Program-made: the position numbers and the translations under genes | The notes under the pieces: generated by a model | Database searches by the model: none | What the model saw: only the letters and a program-made list of their open reading frames with translations | What the model was told of the DNA's origin: nothing | Source of the DNA: CAZODA01 sp964578485 | GTDB lineage: Bacteria; Bacteroidota; Bacteroidia; Bacteroidales; Marinilabiliaceae | Length of the DNA stretch: 40,056 nucleotides | Direction of reading: 5' to 3' | NCBI GenBank assembly: GCA_964578485.1 | Contig: CAZODA010000029.1 | Span: 1-40,056, forward strand | Shown: piece by piece, positions 17,818 through 26,965 of the stretch | Layout: each line of letters starts with the position of its first letter | Position numbering within the stretch: position 1 is the first letter of the stretch

Positions 17818-19007
17818 TTATCTTGAAAGTTTACTTTTTTTAAAGACCCTCATATTACCTGAAAATAAAGCTAACATTCCCCTCATATACCCAATTCCAT
17901 AAGAAAAATGAAGGATAAAAAAGCTCCACATTAAATGAAAAACAAGAAACTTCTTATGCTTAAAGCTTTGTACTACAGAAACAACAAAAAGTAAAATTAA
18001 ATAGATTATACAAAGCGTTATATAAAGGATTTTAATAAACTTAAAAAATATTGATAATAACAGACCTCCAAATAAGAAGCTTACAAAAAGAAAAGGAATC
18101 AATTGCCTTACAGTAGGGATTCCTCCTAATTTATGCACAACAAGAGGCTTGTAAAGTCCATACTGATAATACATTTTGTAGAGCTTTATGTACGCATCCC
18201 TTGCAAAATATTTAACAACAACATCAGGAATTAAAAGAATTTTCATTCCTGCGTTTATCATTCTCCCATTAAATTCATCATCCTGGTTACGGACAAGGTC
18301 CTCATCGAAGAGCCCTATTTTTTGAAAAACATCCTTACGAAAACAACCAAAGGGTACTGTATCGGTCTCTCTTATTTTATTGCTTCCTATTCGAAAATAT
18401 GAATTTCCAACACCTATTGGATGACTTAAGGCAACAGCGATGGCTTTACACTTTAAGCTATCATCAGCAGGAACTGTCTCAACCACTCCTCCGACATTAT
18501 CAGCATTTAAGGAGAATAATGCTTTTACCAAGCGTGAAATATAATTCTNNNNNNNNNNNNNNNNNNNNNNNNNNNNNNNNNNNNNNNNNNNNNNNNNNNN
18601 NNNNNNNNNNNNNNNNNNNNNNNNNNNNNNNNNNNNNNNNNNNNNNNNACATTATCAGCATTTAAGGAGAATAATGCTTTTACCAAGCGTGAAATATAAT
18701 TCTTGGGATAAACTGAATGTGCATCCATACGCACTATAACCTCTCCTTGTGAAATTTTGATGCCACGGTTTAAACCATAAGGAACTATTTGTTCGGGATT
18801 ATCTACAAGTTGGATATTTAAATTGTCGTTCAACTTTATAAACTCTTCAACAATCTTTCGGGTGTTATCTGTTGACATCCCATCAGCAATAATAATTTCT
18901 AATTTATCGGAAGGATAATCTTGTCCAAAAACAGCCTTGAGCGTGGAAGCTATATGTTTCTCCTCATTACGAATTGGTATTATCACCGAAACCAAGGGCT
19001 GTACCAT
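17818..19007 (-). CDS. Family 2 glycosyltransferase (ExoA-like), split only by an assembly gap
   Basis: The N-terminal half begins VSVIIPIRNEEKHI and has the GT-A metal site in VRMDAHSVYP. The C-terminal half has DTVPFGCFRK, NQDDEFNGRM and two or three membrane segments, as in succinoglycan ExoA-like enzymes. The halves are separated by 100 N (18549-18648), but the 55 bases before and after the gap are identical. Both halves therefore share the residues VKALFSLNADN. Removing one copy plus the N run (155 bp) leaves 1035 bp, an exact 345 codons including the stop, with no stop inside the joined halves. The intact product is thus probably 344 residues. Its stop and the downstream PglC-like start are 10 bp apart, and its ATG overlaps the CapK stop as TAATG. 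It would add a sugar at the cytoplasmic face of the membrane. Confidence 0.88.
18494..18548. repeat. 55-bp contig-end duplicate, left copy
   Basis: Identical to 18649-18703 over all 55 bases; the two copies are separated only by the N run. Best read as two overlapping contig ends that were scaffolded rather than merged. Confidence 0.95.
18549..18648. other. Assembly gap (100 N)
   Basis: A run of exactly 100 N, the default for a gap of unknown size. Its flanks overlap by 55 bp and the reading frame is restored by collapsing them, so the true gap is probably absent. Confidence 0.97.
18649..18703. repeat. 55-bp contig-end duplicate, right copy
   Basis: The same 55 bases as 18494-18548. An overlap of 55 equals a commonly used assembler k-mer length, which fits an unmerged graph junction. 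Confidence 0.95.
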
Positions 19008-20305
19008 TACAACTCAGAAATAAAATGTTTAAACTTACCGCTGACTCCTCTTCGAAGCTCATCAACACGCAAGGCTTTAAGAGGAATTCCTTTTTCAAGC
19101 ATTTTTTCGAATTGCTTCTTGACTAATTCAAATTCTCCCGGATTCAAATCTCTCTCAGCAACATATTCAAACTCAAAGCCTTCTTTTGTCTGCCTGAATA
19201 AAAACTCTTTGACAACATCAGATTTATCAATTAATTCTTCAGCAACAAAATAAAATGAGATACCGGGTATTCGTTTCCCTGAAGGTAAAATGGCCATATC
19301 ATTCAAACTCCCCATTATCTGTTCAATCCTGGTAAAGCCATCTTTCTTATTTATAGCAGCCAAATCTCCTATACGATAACGGATAAATGGAGTGGCACGA
19401 TTAAAAAGAGCTGTACAAGTTAAATATCCCAATTCTCCATCAGGCAAAACATTGTCATCCTCATCAAGAACTTCAAAATACAATAAACCATCGGAAGCAG
19501 TCCAGAAACCATTTTCCTTAAAAGCCATAACACCAAGTTCCGACGAACCATATTCATTGAAAACGGGAACCCCAAATGCTTCTTTTAAAATAAGCGCATC
19601 CTTTTCGGTGCAAACCTCAGAAGTAACAATACATGCCTTTAGCGATTCGGCAATATCTGCCAAAACCAAGTCTTTGCCTTTTAAATAACGGGCAAAAGCA
19701 ACAAGTGAATTTGTATATCCATAAATATAACGGAATTTATTCGCTTTAAAACGTTGTATCCAGCCTTCAAGTGCCTTATCGGAAAGGTCAAAAACATTAA
19801 AACGATGGCGATTGGAAAGTTTGTCTTTAATGCGCAGTTTTAACCTCGGAAAAGAACGCTGAGACATCCCGTACATACGTGCTTGCTTATCATTAATTGA
19901 AATATCAAAATCATTATAAATCCTTTCAACATTCAACCAAGTCATAACATGTGACAAACGGTCGCGAACAAAAAACAATGGATCTCCGGAGGAACCCGAG
20001 GTATTGCTAAAATACAACTTTTCCCCGACAAGAATTTCAGGAATACGCTGCATAGGATCTCCCTTCAGATCATTTCGCTTTATAACGGGAATTGTTTCCC
20101 ACCTCGATGGCTCTTCACCAACAAAATTTCTATAAAAATTATTCTGAATATAATGATAATTAAAAATCTCAAAAGCTTTTCGTTGCTGCCAGTTGATAAG
20201 ATCACCATCAAAAGGAATTTCAGAAAACATCAATCGGGCTTTCGATACAGGAAAGCCAAGAAGCTTTAATACACGAAAAAAATCATAGCTCATTTTCTTT
20301 AACAT
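19007..20305 (-). CDS. CapK/PaaK-like adenylate-forming enzyme
   Basis: A 432-residue member of the ANL superfamily in the branch of phenylacetate-CoA ligase and CapK, which recurs in capsule loci. The phosphate-binding loop is SNTSGSSGDPLFFVRD (about residues 96-111). The later motifs are FNEYGSSELGVM, with the A5-type Tyr-Gly-Ser-Ser-Glu, and TPFIRYRIGDLAAI, with the ribose-contacting Asp. These motifs suggest it can activate a carboxylic acid as an adenylate. Whether it acylates a sugar, a carrier or a lipid is not known for CapK proteins. The start overlaps the upstream GT4 gene (ATG at 20305, or a second ATG at 20293), and the stop overlaps the next ATG by one base, so it is translationally coupled. 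Family firm, role open. Confidence 0.85.
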   Translation of the reverse strand: MLKKMSYDFFRVLKLLGFPVSKARLMFSEIPFDGDLINWQQRKAFEIFNYHYIQNNFYRNFVGEEPSRWETIPVIKRNDLKGDPMQRIPEILVGEKLYFSNTSGSSGDPLFFVRDRLSHVMTWLNVERIYNDFDISINDKQARMYGMSQRSFPRLKLRIKDKLSNRHRFNVFDLSDKALEGWIQRFKANKFRYIYGYTNSLVAFARYLKGKDLVLADIAESLKACIVTSEVCTEKDALILKEAFGVPVFNEYGSSELGVMAFKENGFWTASDGLLYFEVLDEDDNVLPDGELGYLTCTALFNRATPFIRYRIGDLAAINKKDGFTRIEQIMGSLNDMAILPSGKRIPGISFYFVAEELIDKSDVVKEFLFRQTKEGFEFEYVAERDLNPGEFELVKKQFEKMLEKGIPLKALRVDELRRGVSGKFKHFISEL

Positions 20306-21371
20306 TTATTTTCCATCCATAATTTTTAAATAATGACAAGGATTGATCAATTACGTGTTCTATCTTAAAAGGTTCTGCTACTTTTTTAATCCCCTCGCTG
20401 ATTTTTTTTGCAAGATTTGAATCATTAATTAACAGCGACATAGCTTGCGTTAAACCTTCAACATCTTTTGGCTCAACAAACAAAGCACTTTCATTATGTT
20501 CAAAAAACTCAGGCAAAGCATTAAAACGAGTAATAACTATTGGCGTACCTGCCATACCTGCTTCTACCAAAATTCCGGGTAGTCCTTCTCCAAAATGAAA
20601 GGTTGGAAGTGCAAGAAAATGATAGTTTGCCAATGTGCTTTGCACTTCAGAGGGGTCAAGCAAACCACCAAATTTAATTTTTCCATTTGAAAGCTTTACT
20701 TTTTCCATAAAGCTTTCTTCATAATCCTCATCAATGGGTCCGTATATATCAAGAGAAATATTAGGATTTTCATTGAGCAGCTTATTAAATGCATCAATTA
20801 AAACAGTTACTCCCTTAACTTCTGTAACCCGTGAAATAAATAATATTTTCCCTTTAATTGAATCCCTGTATTCCCACTTATCACCACTATCTTTTCTTGG
20901 ATTATAAACAATTTCTACATTTTTAACCCCTAAATCTTCAAGGCCTTTTTTTAAAATTGCAGATTCAGCAAAAATACCATCAAGATTATTAATTGCCCTG
21001 ATATATAATTTACGGTAAAAGGCAGACATATATAATAGCTGACGGTCAAAAGTTCCTCCTACAACATACAAGACAGCACGCTTGTTAGTGAAGAATTTTA
21101 AAAGACTGAATATTCTGATAATAGCATAACGACCTTCCTTATTAAGCGACAATATAATCTGATTTGATATTATCATTAAGGGAATAACCTTTAAATGATG
21201 AATTAATCTGTTGCCTTTGCGGCAAATAGTATCAAACCAAACAATATTCTCTGTTTGAATGGAGTCAAATCCTTCTTTCAAATAACTGTTTTTAACAGCA
21301 TCGCCGGTATAAGGAGGTGAAAAAGGACCTATAAATAAAGTTTTTAACAACTTGCCGGAATTATTTTTCAT
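20283..21371 (-). CDS. Family 4 glycosyltransferase (GT-B fold)
   Basis: A 362-residue enzyme with the GT4 two-domain layout. The N-terminal FIGPFSPPYTGDAVKN contributes the glycine-containing acceptor loop, the C-terminal domain begins KILFISRVTEVKG (about residue 192), and the donor-binding EX7E motif is EGLPGILVE. It would transfer a sugar, usually with retention of configuration, to the growing lipid-linked chain in the cytoplasm. It starts 2 bp after the preceding GT4 stop and overlaps the CapK gene by about 20 bp. Donor and acceptor cannot be read from the sequence. Confidence 0.88.
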   Translation of the reverse strand: MKNNSGKLLKTLFIGPFSPPYTGDAVKNSYLKEGFDSIQTENIVWFDTICRKGNRLIHHLKVIPLMIISNQIILSLNKEGRYAIIRIFSLLKFFTNKRAVLYVVGGTFDRQLLYMSAFYRKLYIRAINNLDGIFAESAILKKGLEDLGVKNVEIVYNPRKDSGDKWEYRDSIKGKILFISRVTEVKGVTVLIDAFNKLLNENPNISLDIYGPIDEDYEESFMEKVKLSNGKIKFGGLLDPSEVQSTLANYHFLALPTFHFGEGLPGILVEAGMAGTPIVITRFNALPEFFEHNESALFVEPKDVEGLTQAMSLLINDSNLAKKISEGIKKVAEPFKIEHVIDQSLSLFKNYGWKINVKENEL

Positions 21372-21373
21372 AG

Positions 21374-22468
21374 TTAAATAACAGATTTATAAACATCTAA
21401 TATTTTTTTGATAGCAGCATCTTTTGAAAATTCCTTCTTAATATGTGCTTCAAAATCTTTTCCCATTTTTTTCATCAGCTCACTATCGTCAAGTAAAGAT
21501 ATGATAGCATCAGCAAGCTGATTGGGATTTGAAGCTTCAACAAGGCTGCCTAAGCTCCCACCATCCAAAACAAAAGCACAATCACCAACATCGGTGCATA
21601 CAACCGCTAAGCCGGCTAAGCCATATTCCAAAAGAGATACAGGTAAACCTTCCGATAAAGATGAAAGAAGGCCAAGATCACAATTCCTTAAAATTTCAGC
21701 CACATCATTTCTGGAACCCAATATATGTACCGATTTTTTCAAATTGTCATCCTTATTGACTCTATCATTTATTGAATGATAATATTCATCATTAAAATGA
21801 CCACCAACAAGATACAAAACGGCATCAGGATATTGTTGCAGAACTTGAGAAAAAGCATCCAACAAATTATGATGATCCTTTTGTGGACGCAAATTAGCAA
21901 GACAAACCAACTTTGGGCCCTTTTCAATATCCGGGATCTCAGGCAAACGAACTATATTATTTTCAAATTTTATATCAGCAAAATTTGCTAAAAAAGACAC
22001 TTTATTGCGATGTATTTTTAGAACTTCAACAGCATATTTTAACAACTTATCGTTTACCACAAAAGCATGCGCAAAGGAAGATGCCAACAGTCTCAAAACC
22101 TTAGACTTACGCCAGGGCAAGTGTTCGCTAAAACCATAATGATCATGCCATACGACTTTCACCCTGCTACCTGTCCATTTTAACATAACAGCCCAAAAAA
22201 TGGAAGAAGAATGCGCATGAATTATTTTAATGCCATTTTTTCTAACATAACGCTTCAACTTGAAAAAAGCAAGAAAATCGAAGGTATGAAGTTTATTAAG
22301 TATTAATAGGGGAACTTTAGGCTCAACAAATTCTGTAAGCGGCCCTCCTGAGTGTGTTGCACATAAATGGCTTTCAATACCGGCATCAGCTAAACCATTG
22401 GCAATATTAACAGCCATTCGTTCTGCACCTGCTGCTATTAATGAATCAATAAGGGATAAAACTTTCAT
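21374..22468 (-). CDS. Family 4 glycosyltransferase (GT-B fold)
   Basis: 364 residues from the ATG at 22468; a longer frame to 22534 exists, but this start overlaps the upstream stop as ATGA and gives the standard GT4 beginning MKVLSLIDSLIAAGAERM. The N-domain has HAHSSSIFW and VWHDHYGFSEH, and the C-domain begins PKLVCLANLRPQKDHHN. The EX7E motif is EGLPVSLLE, and DVGDCAFVL follows. It is a canonical GT4 of the capsule/O-antigen kind acting in the cytoplasm. Coupling with both neighbours puts it firmly in the operon. Confidence 0.88.
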   Translation of the reverse strand: MKVLSLIDSLIAAGAERMAVNIANGLADAGIESHLCATHSGGPLTEFVEPKVPLLILNKLHTFDFLAFFKLKRYVRKNGIKIIHAHSSSIFWAVMLKWTGSRVKVVWHDHYGFSEHLPWRKSKVLRLLASSFAHAFVVNDKLLKYAVEVLKIHRNKVSFLANFADIKFENNIVRLPEIPDIEKGPKLVCLANLRPQKDHHNLLDAFSQVLQQYPDAVLYLVGGHFNDEYYHSINDRVNKDDNLKKSVHILGSRNDVAEILRNCDLGLLSSLSEGLPVSLLEYGLAGLAVVCTDVGDCAFVLDGGSLGSLVEASNPNQLADAIISLLDDSELMKKMGKDFEAHIKKEFSKDAAIKKILDVYKSVI

Positions 22469-23595
22469 GATACGCCTTTTAAAAATCCAACTATCTCTTC
22501 CTCGAACTTTTCGAGATGATATTGACGAGACCATTTCATTGCTTCAATACACATTGCTTCATATCTGGCAGGGTCATCAATCAAATTCTCAATTTCATCT
22601 ACTACCAACTTACTGTCGGGAGGAACTAAAACCCCTCTTCTACCATCACCAACCATTTGTCTAACACAGGACACATCGGTTGTAACAGGCAAGCAGCCCC
22701 ACCACATACTTTCTGCTACTACTTTTGGCCATCCTTCAGAACGAGAAAGAAAAATCAGAAAATGACTTTCCTTAAAAAAATCAACTAACACTTCAGGAGC
22801 TACCTTACCTTTAACATGTATCACTGATTTTAACGATTCTTTTTCAATATAAGCTTCAAGCGGTCCACGCTGGAAGCCATCACCCAACAGTGTTAATTCG
22901 GCATTAATACCATTTTTACGTAAGAGCTTTAATACTTGAATAGCAGTGTATGGCCGTTTATTGGGTGTTAAAGTGCCTACAAATAATAATTTTATAAGCT
23001 TAGATCTATCTAAAACACGAATATCAACAGGCTTTATCATATCTTTTGAATATGATGCTGTAAAAAAAGGAACAATATTCTTACTCTTCTCACCCCAATC
23101 GCCATAAACTAAAACCTTAGCATTACGCGTTAAAAATTGATTCCGTAAAATATGTTGTTGTATCCTATATGTTATAGGTTGATAACTATTCCAATCCCAA
23201 TTATTGGCATATTTGACAGTTTTAGGCTTAAAAGGAAAAAACATTTGAACGAAAACCCCTATTAATCCCATATTTGATGGGCAACGCAAATGTATATGAT
23301 CACTTATGATCATGCCCCTAAACAATTGAAAAACTATTACCGGAACAGCAAAAAATGATTTTATTGTTTTTTTAAATGATGTTGTATCAACTTCAGGGAG
23401 TCTGACAAATTTTAATTTAGGATGTGAATAAAAGGCCTCTAAAGGATCAGGCTGCTCTTCTACAACAGGAGCCATAACCACAACCTCTTCTGTATGTTTC
23501 AGCCATATATTCATTTCACGAATATATGGAGTGTAGCCGGCATAACTATTGTTATTGGCTTTATGTATTACAGATGAGACAATTAAAAGGCGCAT
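22465..23595 (-). CDS. Family 4 glycosyltransferase (GT-B fold)
   Basis: A 376-residue protein beginning MRLLIVSSVIHKANNNSYAG. The N-domain has DHIHLRCPSNMGLIG and KYANNWDWNSYQ. The donor domain starts IKLLFVGTLTPNKRP (about residue 200), and the EX7E motif lies in RSEGWPKVVAESMWWGCLP. The end overlaps the next gene by 4 bp (ATGA). The preceding gene (polymerase-like) ends 39 bp upstream, a slightly looser junction. It presumably adds one sugar of the repeat unit. Confidence 0.88.
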   Translation of the reverse strand: MRLLIVSSVIHKANNNSYAGYTPYIREMNIWLKHTEEVVVMAPVVEEQPDPLEAFYSHPKLKFVRLPEVDTTSFKKTIKSFFAVPVIVFQLFRGMIISDHIHLRCPSNMGLIGVFVQMFFPFKPKTVKYANNWDWNSYQPITYRIQQHILRNQFLTRNAKVLVYGDWGEKSKNIVPFFTASYSKDMIKPVDIRVLDRSKLIKLLFVGTLTPNKRPYTAIQVLKLLRKNGINAELTLLGDGFQRGPLEAYIEKESLKSVIHVKGKVAPEVLVDFFKESHFLIFLSRSEGWPKVVAESMWWGCLPVTTDVSCVRQMVGDGRRGVLVPPDSKLVVDEIENLIDDPARYEAMCIEAMKWSRQYHLEKFEEEIVGFLKGVS

Positions 23596-23634
23596 ATTAA
23601 GCTAAACTTTTTCATTATAATATTCCTGACTCTA

Positions 23635-25023
23635 TCATAGTTTATCAGGAGAAATAAGCGGTTTTGAAATATTATTTATATACATAAACGAAGCTCCAAA
23701 AAGAACTCCGGGAAGTGCCAAACGCATAGCTGCATGAAACATAGTAAACATGCTGATCAAATAAAAGGCGAGGAAAAAGAAACGCGTCATTGGTGATCGT
23801 ATCACTATAAAATAATAAATAGGAAGACCTAACATTCCAATTAGCATAAAGAAAATCCCGGGTAAGCCATGTTCCGATAAAAGACGGGCAAATTCGGTAT
23901 GGGCAGCAGCATACTGACCATAATAGCTGGCACGCAATTCTTCGGCCATCCCATATCCAACACCAAGCAAAGGATGATCCTTAAAAATATTAATGTCAGC
24001 TTCAATAATGGCATCACGTCCGGTAAGGATGCTTTTGTTGGAATACCTTATTCCCATTTGAACTTCTGAAGTTGATAAGCCCTGATAACGATACAACAAA
24101 AAATTGTTTGTAATATGATTTGCAACAAAAAAAACACCGGCAAAGAAAAGAAGTCCCCCAAGAATATAGGGTGTTGCCCTCTTAAGGCGAATTCTGAATT
24201 CAGGAAAGGTAAATATTAAAACTAATACGGCTGACACAAAAGCCAAAAGACTTCCTAAGACACCTCCCCGAGAAAATGTTAACAGAGCTCTTAGTACCAA
24301 ATAAAATAACATTAACCAGTCAAGCCAAGACCATAGGGTAATTTTTTCACCATTAACTTTAAACAATAAAACCATTAATATAAACCATCCCAAAACAGTT
24401 GAAACCTGATTAGGGCCGAATCCACCGGCAGCGGCTCCACTGGATTGTATGCTTGTAAATTCAAGAGTTGAAATATTGGCAACAACAGATAAGGCAGCAA
24501 TTATTGTAAAAGCCGGTAAAAAGGCCAGCCGCATATTAAAATAGAACTTTTCAATAGAAATAGGACGACGATAAAAGTATAAACCCGACATAACCAAAGA
24601 TAATGGTCCTGACATATTAAAAAGGATGCTCTTGCGTATCTCTGATGTGGAAGTACCATCTACCAAGAACATGGCGGGAAGAATTAAAATAAACAATAAA
24701 ATAAATGTCCAGGATATCCGTTTGTGCTGTCCAACGAGCAAGCCCAGAAGGAATAATATGACACAAACATATTTTCCTAATTCCCATGAAAATTGAGCAC
24801 CTGCCATTCTATAAACCATTTCAAGCCCCATCATATATATGGCATAAAATCCTGCCCGATGATCACGGTCAAAGGTGTAAAGCACATCCCATACAAACCA
24901 CAAAAACAATCCTGCATAAGCAAGGGCTATCAATGAAGGCATAAACCTAAGTGAAACTCCCAAAATCAAATGCCCTGCTATCAGAACGATATGACCTGTT
25001 TTTGTATTTATAATTTTCAACAT
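23635..25023 (-). CDS. O-antigen polymerase/ligase-like membrane protein (Wzy/WaaL superfamily)
   Basis: A 462-residue protein with about ten to twelve hydrophobic segments. The signature region of the Wzy/WaaL superfamily is visible in the second half: LTFSRGGVLGSL, then a large periplasmic loop with HPLLGVGYGMAEELRAS, and AAHTEFARLLSEHGLPG. It would act at the periplasmic face of the inner membrane, either joining lipid-linked repeat units or transferring the finished glycan to an acceptor (lipid A core or protein). Sequence alone does not separate these roles. Its place among the glycosyltransferases, with no second Wzy-like gene in the window, favours the polymerase role. Confidence 0.82.
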   Translation of the reverse strand: MLKIINTKTGHIVLIAGHLILGVSLRFMPSLIALAYAGLFLWFVWDVLYTFDRDHRAGFYAIYMMGLEMVYRMAGAQFSWELGKYVCVILFLLGLLVGQHKRISWTFILLFILILPAMFLVDGTSTSEIRKSILFNMSGPLSLVMSGLYFYRRPISIEKFYFNMRLAFLPAFTIIAALSVVANISTLEFTSIQSSGAAAGGFGPNQVSTVLGWFILMVLLFKVNGEKITLWSWLDWLMLFYLVLRALLTFSRGGVLGSLLAFVSAVLVLIFTFPEFRIRLKRATPYILGGLLFFAGVFFVANHITNNFLLYRYQGLSTSEVQMGIRYSNKSILTGRDAIIEADINIFKDHPLLGVGYGMAEELRASYYGQYAAAHTEFARLLSEHGLPGIFFMLIGMLGLPIYYFIVIRSPMTRFFFLAFYLISMFTMFHAAMRLALPGVLFGASFMYINNISKPLISPDKL

Positions 25024-25067
25024 AAACGAACCAACTTTTCAATATCCTGAATTCCTGTACTATTCTA

Positions 25068-25496
25068 TCAAACTCTTTTCTTCCTTTTTTTACGAATACT
25101 ATTATAAAAAGAAATATTCATATCAATAACGTTATCCAAATCAAACACTTTATGGGCAAATTCCTGACCGGCCTTTGCAATTTTTTCCATTTCTTTAGGA
25201 TGCTTAAAGGCAAATATAATTTTTTCTGCAATATCTGAGGGATCATAAGGATTACATAATAATCCATTATTCTTNNNNNNNNNNNNNNNNNNNNNNNNNN
25301 NNNNNNNNNNNNNNNNNNNNNNNNNNNNNNNNNNNNNNNNNNNNNNNNNNNNNNNNNNNNNNNNNNNNNNNNNNATTCCAACTACTGTAACCTGATGACC
25401 CTTTGCTACCATACCATAGCCAATAGTTTGGATAAAAGTGCCTATTCCACCGGTTGACCATAGAGGATATTCATGTGAAAGAAAGCAAATATTCAT
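25068..25496 (-). CDS. Family 4 glycosyltransferase, middle missing in an assembly gap
   Basis: The first 40 residues, MNICFLSHEYPLWSTGGIGT to HQVTVVG, are a typical GT4 N-terminus with the Gly-Gly-Ile-Gly loop. The last 68 residues, NNGLLCNPYDPSDIAEKI to the basic end RKKRKKRV, are a typical GT4 C-terminus. Between them is a 100-N gap. GT4 enzymes are about 350-420 residues, so some 250-300 residues (roughly 0.8-0.9 kb), including the EX7E motif, are probably absent from this scaffold. The frame across the N run is an artefact. The start lies 4 bp from the preceding stop. The gene is likely intact in the organism. Confidence 0.8.
   Translation of the reverse strand: MNICFLSHEYPLWSTGGIGTFIQTIGYGMVAKGHQVTVVGXXXXXXXXXXXXXXXXXXXXXXXXXXXXXXXXXXKNNGLLCNPYDPSDIAEKIIFAFKHPKEMEKIAKAGQEFAHKVFDLDNVIDMNISFYNSIRKKRKKRV
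25275..25374. other. Assembly gap (100 N), true sequence missing
   Basis: Exactly 100 N. Unlike the first gap, the two flanks share no sequence that I can see, and the interrupted GT4 lacks most of its body. The real gap is therefore probably much longer than 100 bp. Confidence 0.95.
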
Positions 25497-25500
25497 ATAG

Positions 25501-26922
25501 CTATTGAGTTTTTTTATTTAACAATTCGTTTACAATATTATCGGAAGCCTCAGTTACCGGATGAAGGATGATTTTTTCAAGCCACTTTTTTCGATCTTGA
25601 GCAAACTTATCAGGATGCTTTATAGTCTTGGAAACTAAGGAAGCAATTTCTTCTTTCGAGTTAATCCATACAACAACATCTTTTGATGGCATACTTCTAA
25701 AATGCTGATAATCATATATTTTCTTAACAGAATATCCGGGAAAGGCATTTTCAGGATCATAATTAATATAACAAGCAGGCTTATCGAACATACTGTAATC
25801 ATGTGCCATAGTAGAACCAACATTATATACTAAATCGCAATGCCGTGCTACATTTACCAAGAGTTTAACATCAGAAAACAAAGGATAGGTAAGAGTCCAG
25901 TTTCTAACTTTATCCTCTTCATTAGCCCATAAAGGATCTACAACAGTAATTATATCTTTATGATTTTCTATAACGGTATCAAACCTGCTGCTCCAGTCAA
26001 CCGGACAACGTCTGAATAAAATTTGAGGCCGTTCTGCTTCCGGCAAGGTTTTAAGCGATAAAGCCAAATCATTCAAATAAACCTGATCATAAGGGCTCGT
26101 TAACTGATCACCTCCGGAATAACAAATAATAGGACGTTTAAAATCAAAACCATAAGCTTTGCAAAATTCTTCACGGCCAAGCAATAAATCATCACGTTTA
26201 TAAAATTCAAACTGAGGAGTTCCGGTAATTCGAACAGAGCCGGAATCAATATCAGGGTAATAATATAAAAGTTCCTCTTTCATATAATCCGACCAAACAA
26301 AATATTTATCGGCTCTAAATGCCATACGCGCTTTAGGAAGATTATCCCATGAATAAATTGCTGTAATTGTTTCAACTCCTATTTGTTTCGCTGCAGCAAA
26401 TAATGGTGATGTAGTAAGTGCCCTTTGATGAGTACAAAGAATCACATCAGGTGAAATGCTCTTAATTAAATTAAGATAATCATTATAATAAGGCGACTTT
26501 AAAACCCTTTTTAAATATCTCTTGTTAATTCTTTTTATTATAGAATAATTGGCAGTAAATCGTGAAACAAAACGAATCGTAAAATAAAACAACCTGACAC
26601 GCCCCTTATATCTTCTTAAATATTTCCATTCATGGTCCGGAATAATAGTTGGATTATTAAGCCGTTTTTTGAAATATCTCAAACGCGAAATATTTTCAAG
26701 TTCTCTTAAAAATTTCTCTCTAAAAACTTCACGATAGGCAGGAACACCAACAACATCAAATTTTATTCCATGAACCTTTTCGGCTTCTTCTATTGCTTTG
26801 TCAGACAATGCAGCTATTAACACAAGCTGAGCCTTGTGATCAATCAAGCCCTTAATAATTCCGGAAAACAAATAATTCCTGATTCCAACACCATCCGGTA
26901 AAAATATTGCTACCTTTTTCAT
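25501..26922 (-). CDS. Unrecognised GT-B-like protein, candidate glycosyltransferase
   Basis: A 473-residue soluble protein that I cannot place in a named family. It begins MKKVAIFLPDGVGIRNYLFS, a Rossmann-type first strand, then has a basic middle (about 75-160) and SISPDVILCTHQRALTTSP. A second half starts around KRPIICYSGGDQLTSP. Near the end, NVGSTMAHDYSMFDKPACYI resembles the 'GSTMA-D...GKP' donor loop of CDP-glycerol-type and other GT-B transferases. There is no signal peptide or membrane helix. It sits directly after neuA (43 bp) and just before a GT4, so it may use the CMP-sugar made by the upstream module. That link is inference from position. Confidence 0.6.
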   Translation of the reverse strand: MKKVAIFLPDGVGIRNYLFSGIIKGLIDHKAQLVLIAALSDKAIEEAEKVHGIKFDVVGVPAYREVFREKFLRELENISRLRYFKKRLNNPTIIPDHEWKYLRRYKGRVRLFYFTIRFVSRFTANYSIIKRINKRYLKRVLKSPYYNDYLNLIKSISPDVILCTHQRALTTSPLFAAAKQIGVETITAIYSWDNLPKARMAFRADKYFVWSDYMKEELLYYYPDIDSGSVRITGTPQFEFYKRDDLLLGREEFCKAYGFDFKRPIICYSGGDQLTSPYDQVYLNDLALSLKTLPEAERPQILFRRCPVDWSSRFDTVIENHKDIITVVDPLWANEEDKVRNWTLTYPLFSDVKLLVNVARHCDLVYNVGSTMAHDYSMFDKPACYINYDPENAFPGYSVKKIYDYQHFRSMPSKDVVVWINSKEEIASLVSKTIKHPDKFAQDRKKWLEKIILHPVTEASDNIVNELLNKKTQ

Positions 26923-26965
26923 TAAAATTTTCTTTTATAAAAAACAGTGCCTCTTCTCAATCAGA

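Noticed and set aside
18399..18665. Open frame running through the first N run
   Set aside because: It is created by the unknown bases and the duplicated 55-mer; the real gene is the minus-strand GT2.
17818..19007. Frameshifted or split glycosyltransferase pseudogene
   Set aside because: Collapsing the duplicated flanks gives a whole number of codons and an uninterrupted protein, so the break is an assembly artefact.
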